A stretch of DNA of 64,000 nucleotides from Anolis sagrei (lineage: Eukaryota > Chordata > Lepidosauria > Squamata > Anolidae), in the NCBI RefSeq assembly GCF_037176765.1, contig NC_090023.1:103572366-103636365 (forward strand), read 5' to 3'. The position numbers and the translations under genes were made by a program. The notes under the pieces are model-generated. The model saw only the letters and a program-made list of their open reading frames with translations. It was not told the DNA's origin and searched no databases. Of the stretch, positions 11,401-20,400 are shown piece by piece; the first letter of the stretch is position 1, and each line of letters begins with the position of its first letter.

Positions 11401-14400
11401 CAACAGACTAAGGCAGACTCTCTCACACACACACCAACAAAAAGCTTTTCACTCAACATTTAGTATGGCAAAATTACCTTATCTTCTGGCTTAACAATAT
11501 GCAGTGACAGATGGCCGATTGCTTTCATTGTTTCTTCTCTGTGGCTCTTAAAAAAAGTAATTTAGGTTAGCAATGCAAAATTCAATGATATATTGTGAAG
11601 AGAAATCTGAAGTACTGAGAATTTTAGAAAGGCCAGTGATCTACTTAGCAATGCTGTAGTGAAGGATGCCAAAGATTTGTCGTACTTCTATTTACACTGC
11701 ATATAGATGCACAACAATTCATATAATGAGATCAATAATTTTTCTGAATAAAATAGTTTTACACTATCAAAAATGTGAACCTGATAGATAATCAGTCCAC
11801 CAGTTTATACTAATAATGAAATGAAACCAATAACTCATTTTCTTAAGTTCTCTCTGATCCTACACTTTTATTACATGGCTAAGAAAACCTGCCAAGTGCT
11901 CTTAGCTTTGTATATTTGAAACCTTACAAAACAGTAAAGACTAAAAGGATAATTTTATTATTGCTTCTCCTATGCAAGGCATAGTTATCTTATATTGCTA
12001 CAACTTTTAGTAAGCTTAAAACCTTTCTCAAATGATCATGTAAATTGACAACATCAACATAAATATCTTCTGGAGCTAGCTAGAGGGAACATACTAGGCT
12101 CTATTAAAGCAGCTTCACTGTCTTCTGACAATTTTCCAGGCTCAATTCAAGGTGCAGGTTATTACCTACAAAGCCCTATATGTTTCGTGTCCAGCCTATC
12201 TTTGAGACCACATCTCTTTCTATGAACTGGCGTAGGCTTTGAGATCGGCAGGGGAAGCCCTTCTCTCGGTTTCACCACCTTCTCAAGTGCGGTTGGTTGA
12301 AATGAGAAAGACCTTCTCTGTAGTGGCTCTCTGGCTCTGGAATACCCTTTCAAGAGATTAGGTTAGCCCCCACCCTTGAATCCTTCTGTTCTAGCCTAAA
12401 AACATGATTTTTAAGCAGGCCTTTGGCCTTGAATATGCTGAAATTGGCCCATATGAGGTTGACACTCTGGGACTTTGTGTATTGATGGCAGCTAGTTTTA
12501 ACCATTGATGGTAAGTGTTTTTAAAATGTGTATTTTATTTTATGTGTTGATAGTGGTTGTTTATAACTTTTATGTGATGCTGTTTCTATACTCATGTACT
12601 GTTGATGTTTATACTGCATTTGCGGTGCCTTGTAAGCCGCCCTGAGTTCCTTTTTGGGAGATGGAGGTGGGATATAAAGAAACTTTATTATTTTTATTAT
12701 CATCTAGAGATTTCAATGGAAGGCACTAGGCCTTTCAAGGAGCCAACCCTTTGTTAGACAAATAAGAGTACATACAAAAGTTCAGGTCTTAGAGTATCCA
12801 GTGTCTTTGCTAGCTATTCAGCACCAAGTAAGAACAACATGATTTGCATTAAGGAAGTCAAGTTTGAAAGCTGCTTTAGAAAGGCATTCAAACTGTAATT
12901 TGAACTCAGTCCTGATCTAAACTGTAAGGCGCCTGGGGCAATGAAACCTCCAACACAGACAGAGATAATATCACTCTTTGTAATGCCAACATTGCAGCAG
13001 AATTTTCAAGAGAAAACAGCAACAGGAAGTGAAAAGGGAGTAATCAACTTGGTTGGAATTCGTATCTACCACATACTGTAAGAACAAGATGGGAATAAGT
13101 AAAGAAATATAGGGAAAGAACACCACATTCAAGCTGACATGGAAAAAAAAGAAAATGTCAAAAGCATCACATTGTGAAACAAGAAAATGGGGGCAAGGAT
13201 AGCTGAGAAGGCTTGTTAAACAGATATAGCTTTTCCATTGAACCTCTTGTCCAAAAAGTTTCATTAGGAAGAAAAATGTGGATGAAATACCAAGGGTTGA
13301 TTTTCTTTACTGATTTGAACTAGGCTGTTTGTTTTTAACCACAGACTTCTAGTACAGTCGGTGGAGAACTAAGTGGGCATTCTAACTTTGTTATGTCTCT
13401 GTAAGAGGCAAAGGTGTACAATTAGAACAATTAATTTCATCACCTGAAGACAGCCTCAGTTCTAGTTCAAAACACTAATTTGGATGGTAGGAGCAATTCA
13501 GGCATGTCTAGTTCTGGAAACAAGTTACACCAGATACTAAGAGGCAGCATAAAAGCTCCTGTTAAGAAACATATTCAGGTTAAGTTGCATTTATAGATGA
13601 GGCAAGAAGATTAAAAGGTTGCCATACAACATTTCAATTATGAATTTATTTAATATTTGTTTGCTAGTAAGCAAATATATTTCACAGACAGAAAAGAGAA
13701 TCATCACTGATAATTACCTGGTTTCTAAAATGTGATCCAGCATAGAGGAAGCGTTGTATATAAAAAAATATAAGCCACGCTAAAGATATAATCATCATGG
13801 TGATAAATGCAATTGCCACAAAGACAACTGACTGTCCACTGATATATTCTTGTACATGTTGTTTACCAACACCAATAGTCATTTTTACTGGAATTCCTCT
13901 TCGCACTGGCTCCAAGATTTCCATTCCCTTTGGGTAGCCAACCATAATTACAACTGTATTGCTAGTACCTGTAGAAGGAGAAAAAGATATAAATCAAGTT
14001 GGCTCTTTTTACAAATCCAGGTCACTTTACAAGAAGTTTAGCAAAAAAAGAAAAAAGAAAAAGAAAAAAAAGAAGAAGACCTAAAGACTAAATACGCTAA
14101 AAGCACCAGATTCTGTCTGATCTTGTAAGCTCACAGGGTCAGTCCTGGTTATTACCTAGGTGGAAAATACCCACTGAATACCAGATGCTGTAGCTATATT
14201 TCAGAGGAAGAAACTGAGAAAACCACCTTGCCTAAGAAAACCCTATGAAATGCATGGGTTTTCATAAATTGACAGGTGACTTGAAGGCATTACACGCATA
14301 AATAAGAGCTACTTTTGTCTATTTTTGCCCTAAGATCTCTTGATCCTAAATATGTGACTTGGAGATAAGGGAGAAATAGGAGATGACAAGTAAACATGCC

Positions 14401-17400
14401 TTCAAGAAATATCACTTTTGTCTATAGTACTTCAATGAAGGAGGAAAATCATGTAAACTCTTTTAAAAAATGATCTTAGACTTGATCTACACTGTCATAT
14501 AATCCAGATTATCAAAGAAGATAATCTCGACTATCTGATTTGAACTGAATTATATTGAATCTATGCTGCCATAAAATCCAGTTCAAAGCAGATAATACGG
14601 ATTTTATATGGCTGTGTATTTGGGGCCTTAGAATCCAAGGGTGCGTTTACAATGTAGAATTAAGGCAATTTGACACCACTTTAACTTCTATGGCTTCATG
14701 CTATGAAATCCTGGGAACTGGAGTTTTACAAGTAAATTTATTTAGTGCTTAGACCAGGGGTCCTCAAACTTTTTAAATGGAGGGCCAGGTCAGAGTCCCA
14801 TAAACTATTGGAGGGCCAGATTATAATTTGAAAAAAGCATGAATGAATTCTTATGCGCACTACACATATCTTATTTGTAGTGCAAAAAAACACTTAAAAA
14901 CAATAAAATGAGGAACAATTTTAACAAATATAAACTTATTAGCATTTCAGTGGGAAGTGTGGACCTGCTTTTGGCTGATGAGATAGGATTATTGTTGTTG
15001 TTGTTGTGTGCTTTCAAGTCGTTTCAGACTTAGGTTGACCCTGAGCGAGGGCCGGGTAAAGGACCTTGGAAGGCCATATTCGGCCCTTGGGCCTTAGTTT
15101 GAGGATCCCTGGCTTAGACCATAGGTCTTTCACAGGACAAACCAACAAAAAATACATAAAAACTATATTATTAAATACAATATGAAATACATCATTAAAA
15201 TACTACATGAAATACTATATGACATAGTTCTTGCATAGTTAAAAACCAAGTAATATTCAGTATTATTAAAACTTAAGTAAGAAACACTTTCGATATAAAC
15301 AACCACACCATGATTAGGTAAAAGTATCCCCACAACAGTCGACTGCAATATCAGAAATTAATCTTGCCCGTATTTTAAGTGATGTCAGAACAAAAAGAGA
15401 CACCTTGAGAGTAACCATAGGGTTAGTGTCAGGTGTAGTTTACAAAGTCTTTAGCCTTCCCTGGCAAAGAATGATGGGCCTCACCAAACTGCAACTCCCA
15501 TAATTCCATTGCATTGAGAAATGGCAGTTAAAGTGGTGTCAAACTGCATTAATCCTACAAGGTTTGCACTCTAAATGCCATGGAAATTCTGAAACATGTC
15601 ATAAATTGATTGGCACCCTGTTAATTGGTCCCAATCATCTGCTCTGAACTGGAATATAGGGCAGTGTGGACTCAGATATCCCAGTTCAAAGCAGATATTG
15701 TGGGATTTTCTGCCTTGAAATTCTGGGTCATATGGCTGTGTGGAATGGCCCTCAATATGTATATGTAGACTGAAAACAGGAAATGGGCCATTGTCTCCTC
15801 ATTGCCTCTTACAGAACCAACCATCTGACCCATTATTTTATGAGGCCTCTGCTCTATGAGGATTAGCAAGATTCACGGATTTTTTTGACATGAGAATTCT
15901 TGTTAGGAAATATCTTGATTTTTTTCTTTAATTAGCATTTTTCTCTCTAATAAATCTCTGTTGTGCTGCTATTACAGCAAACTCACACATCCAAGTAAAT
16001 CCAAACAAGAAAATGCAAAATAAGCTTCTTAAATATGTGAGAATTTAGCTGAAGATTAAGAATCATTCTGAAAACATTCATACGAACAGAAAGTTGAAAA
16101 CAATCAGAATGTAATTCCAAGTATACTGATAGAATTAAATGTATGCACGCTGCTTTTTCTTCCATTGCTGACATGACAAGAAATTTAAAGGAAAAATATA
16201 AGATCTTACTGTCAAACCTGCTATAAAGAGATACATAATAATGATTCCTTTATATAATCTGTATTCTCCTGAAAAATTTTCTTAAATTTTGGTTACCAGT
16301 TCTTCATTTTATCTTGGCAAAATAGAAAACAGTAAGCATAAGAATTCAAATAGTTGTATGTTATTATTCTGCAAGATGCTATGTATTTAAGAGGCCTGAG
16401 AGCATATAACATCTAAGTAAAGGTTCCACTGACCTAGTCAGGAAATACAAGGCGGCAAAAACAACTCTGTGTGTGTGTGTTTTTTTTAATAAGAGAAAAT
16501 GAAGCAGGCTGTGATTTAACTGCATTTATCATTTGTCCTATAGTTTATTTCTATATGCTGTGCTTTGTGAACTCTTGAACTTCACAGCCTCTTTTAAGAA
16601 TCCTAGTAGAATTACATGAGTATACTTTTTACTTGGACACCAAGAAGGAAATAATGAAGTGGGTGTCAATACACTCTACTCATGGTATCTGGATGTGTGA
16701 CTTTCGTATCTGTACTGTTGCTGTGTACAAACAGTTTCCAACCTGTGGAACAGGTAAACTAACCACATGGCTTTCTTGGCAAGAAGTGTTCAGAGGGAGG
16801 CTGTCTTTGTCTTCTTCTGAAGCTGAGAGGATATGACTTGCGCAAAGTTGCCTTCCATGGCCAGGTGAAAATCTGAACTTTAGTCCCCTAAGTCTTATTC
16901 CTACGTTCATACCATGCTGCATGGAGCCCCCGGTGGCGCAGTGGGTTAAACCCCTGTGCCGGCAGAACTGAAGACCGACAGGTCGCAGGTTCAAATCCGG
17001 GGAGAGGCGGATGAACTCCCTCTATCAGCTCCAGCTCCTCATGCAGCTTTCCTTTCTTAGTCACACAGTAAACATAAGGATGATAAAAACATCAAATCAT
17101 CTGGGCGTCCCCTGGGCAACATCCTTGCAGATGGCCAATTCTCTCACACCAGAAGCAATTTGCAGTTTCTGAAGTCACTCCTGACACGACAAAAAACAAA
17201 CAAACAAACAAAAAAACAACCATGCTGTATACCCTTAACTATTCATGCAAATGCCAACACATTCACAATAAATTGACCTGTTATTTTAATATAATTTAAA
17301 ATAATGCAAGAATAATTATTTTTTATTTTTTACAGCTACCCCATTTATTTCACTAAATTTTCTTAGGCAAAGAATTCACTGGATTTTCTTAAGCAAAGTA

Positions 17401-20400
17401 GTTTTGCTAGTTCTTTCCTCTGAAATATAGCTTGCAGCACATGGTATCCCTTGGTGATCTCCCATCAGAGCAGTCTCTGTTTAACTTCCCAAACATATCA
17501 TGCTATGAGGCCTTGCAGCCATTTTAAAATGGATTGCTAAGTTTCAGGACACAAACACACAAAAACAGCCAGGACTCAACTCAACAAAAGAATAAGGAAG
17601 AAGAACTCAGGGGTTTTAAGCCAGGGAAGGCTTAAGGCAGAGTGCGATCAATGTACTTCAGAACATTAGGTTTCTTACAGACACTCCATTCATAAGCATA
17701 TTTTTCTAATAATTCAAAACAAGTCACTTATTCTTCCCGTAATTAACATATATTTGTACAGCATCATCCTTTTATTAAAACAGCAGGGCTCTACAGGCCT
17801 CCCATCCAGCAGCTTTCCTTTCTTAGTCACACAGTAAACATAATCACACCTCAAACAAGGATGCTGCCATGATGCCCAGTAGCTCTCTGGGTCGCAGATC
17901 AATAGTTTGGGCTGCAGATCATTTGATGTGCCACTGAAAGTACCTCCTGTTTATGTGCTCACGAAAAAAAACCCCACTTTCCTGTGTGGTGCTTTTTAGT
18001 TCTTCTTTCTCTATAACAATGATGATGACGATGATGATGATGACACAGTAAAATAAAAGCTACATACAGCATGGAGCGATAGTTTTCCCCCAGTCATAAT
18101 ATCAGAACATGGGATCACTCAGTAAAATTAAATGGCATAAAAGGCAGGGCGGCAGGCAGGTGGAAGTCCTTTAGGGTGATTCCAATTGTTATTTCCAAAT
18201 AGATGCACTGAATCAATGGAACTTAAATAAATGTAAATTTAGGAAGTTGCCATCAATTCCATGAGACTACTCAAAGGCCCCTTCCACAAAGCTGAATAAA
18301 ATCCATATTATCTGCTTTGAACTGGAATATATGGCATTGTGGACTCAGATAACCCAGCTCAAAGCAGATACTGTGGAATTTTCTGCCTTGATATTCTGCG
18401 TTATATGGCTGTGTAGAAAGGCCCTAAGATACAAGTTTCCTTACTCACTAGGACAGGCCCCCTTCACACATAGCTGAATAAAATCCCACATTATCTGCTT
18501 TTAACTGGGATATATGACAGTGTGGACTCAGATAACCCAGTTCAAAGCAGATATTGTGTGATTCTCTGTTTTGATATTGAGTTGCATGGCTCTGTGGAAG
18601 GGTCCATAGTTAATTTATGTAATTTGTTATCACAAACATGTAGCAATGTCTTACAACAGTGGTAAAATTAAAAGGGGACTGACAGTGACACATGGTGCAT
18701 CATTTTAACAATAGGCTGTTGAGTCATCCTGGCTGTTGGCAACTTGCAAGTCACTAAGGGCTCTTCCACACAGCTATATAACCCAGAATATCAAAGCTGA
18801 AAATCCCACAATAGCTAATTTGAACTGAGTCCATATTCCTATATCCTGGGATATCAAGGCAGGAAATCCCACATTATCTGACTGTGCAGTTTACAGCAGA
18901 TATTGTAGGATTTTCTGTCTTGATATTCTTGGATATTGGGCCGTGTGGAAGGACCCTGGGTTATCTGAGTCCACACTGCTATATGATCCAGTTCAAAGCA
19001 GAAAATATGGGATTTTATTCAGCTGTGTGGAAGGGGCCTAATATCACCTGCTTGTGGAAACAACAGGAAGGGACTCTGAGGGCAAACTGGAGGAGCAAAC
19101 AAATAAATATTAGCGTATGGCTCTAGAAGACAAACAAAATATAAATGCAATACAAACAAACCAATGCAGTCATCTGATTTGATTCAGCGAGGCTTATCCA
19201 TCACACTGACATGATGCAACAATTGCAATTACTCTACATGCGCAGCTGGACACGGTGCATATTTAGTTTAGAATTAAGGTATGCTCTGCAGATGTGGAGG
19301 GAACTTTCTGACTTGCAAAATTGATCCCAGGCTACAGTTGGGATTCGTCACTTCTGAAAACTACCTGCAATCTATAGTTTTAAAAATGAAACCCTACAAT
19401 ATGTACAAGGGAAGATGCCTAACTACACTTTTCTAAAAGAGAGAGTATCTTTGTGTTTGGCTTTTTATGTGAGGAAGTCATTCGGCTGTGGTATCTGCTG
19501 ATGTCTGTATGTACAAATATTAAACATACCTACGCCTCACACCACTATAGTCGTAGTTTACATTTGATCTCAACATACATTCCACCTTTTAGCCAAACAC
19601 TGTTTTCTTCACTAACTCACAGATAAATAACTCCCCACTCGATTTCCCAGTCAATTCCTCATCTTAACCTGGAATCTGTCACCTCAAATTTCAGCATATC
19701 CCTTCGTCATAATTGTTCCCACAACATGGGTTTGCAAATATCAAATTGAGCATCCCTTATTCAGAGTCCTCTAAAATGCTGGCTGAGATACTGTCACTTT
19801 TGTTTCTGATGGTTCAAGGTACACAGACTTCCATTTTATGCACAATATTATTTAAAATATTGTTCTAATATTACCTTAAGGCTTTGTGTATAAGACTGAT
19901 ATAAAACAAATGGATTTCATATTTAGATCTGGATTCCATGTCGATGATATCGTTTTATGTACATGTATGCAAATACAGATATTTTAAAATCCAACAAAAA
20001 TCTAAAATTCAAAACACTTTCGGCTTCAATCATGTCTGATAAGAGATATTTAACCAGTATATCCATTTCTGCCATTGTTTACCTCTCAAAAAATAGGGTT
20101 TCCAAACAAATGAATTTTTAAAACACTTCTGGCCACAAGTATTTTGGATAAGGGCATATCCATCCCTGTCCCCACAAAACAGAGCTTGCAAACACTAAAG
20201 CAACTTTTATCCAGAATCTTCAAAAATTGTTAACACAGGTGGCAATTTCCCTTTTGTGAATTTTCCGAGCTGTATGTACATGTTCCACAAGTATTCTCTC
20301 CTGACATTTAGCCAACATCTACAGCAGGCATTCTCAGAGGTTGAGGGGTCTGTTGGAAACTAGGCAAGTGGGATTTAAATATCTGTGAATGCCCAGCGTG

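Larger units (their letters stand above)
9886..11477 (-). other. RNF149 intron 3
   Basis: 1.6 kb with a CR1 fragment (10077-10225), a mariner-like element (10443-10885) carrying a nested hAT MITE, and a SINE tail (11323-11434). The remainder shows nothing recognised. Confidence 0.7.

Noticed and set aside
14106-14200. Functional 5S rRNA gene
   Set aside because: Only part of 5S is present, diverged and fused to a SINE body.
16923-17000. tRNA gene
   Set aside because: A- and B-boxes belong to the head of a SINE; the sequence continues into a retroposon body and does not fold as a complete cloverleaf. The same holds for 34183, 49395, 51703 and 59605.
18274-19042. CRISPR-like spaced repeats
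   Set aside because: Repeats are palindromic MITE copies of unequal length with no regular spacers, in a vertebrate genome.
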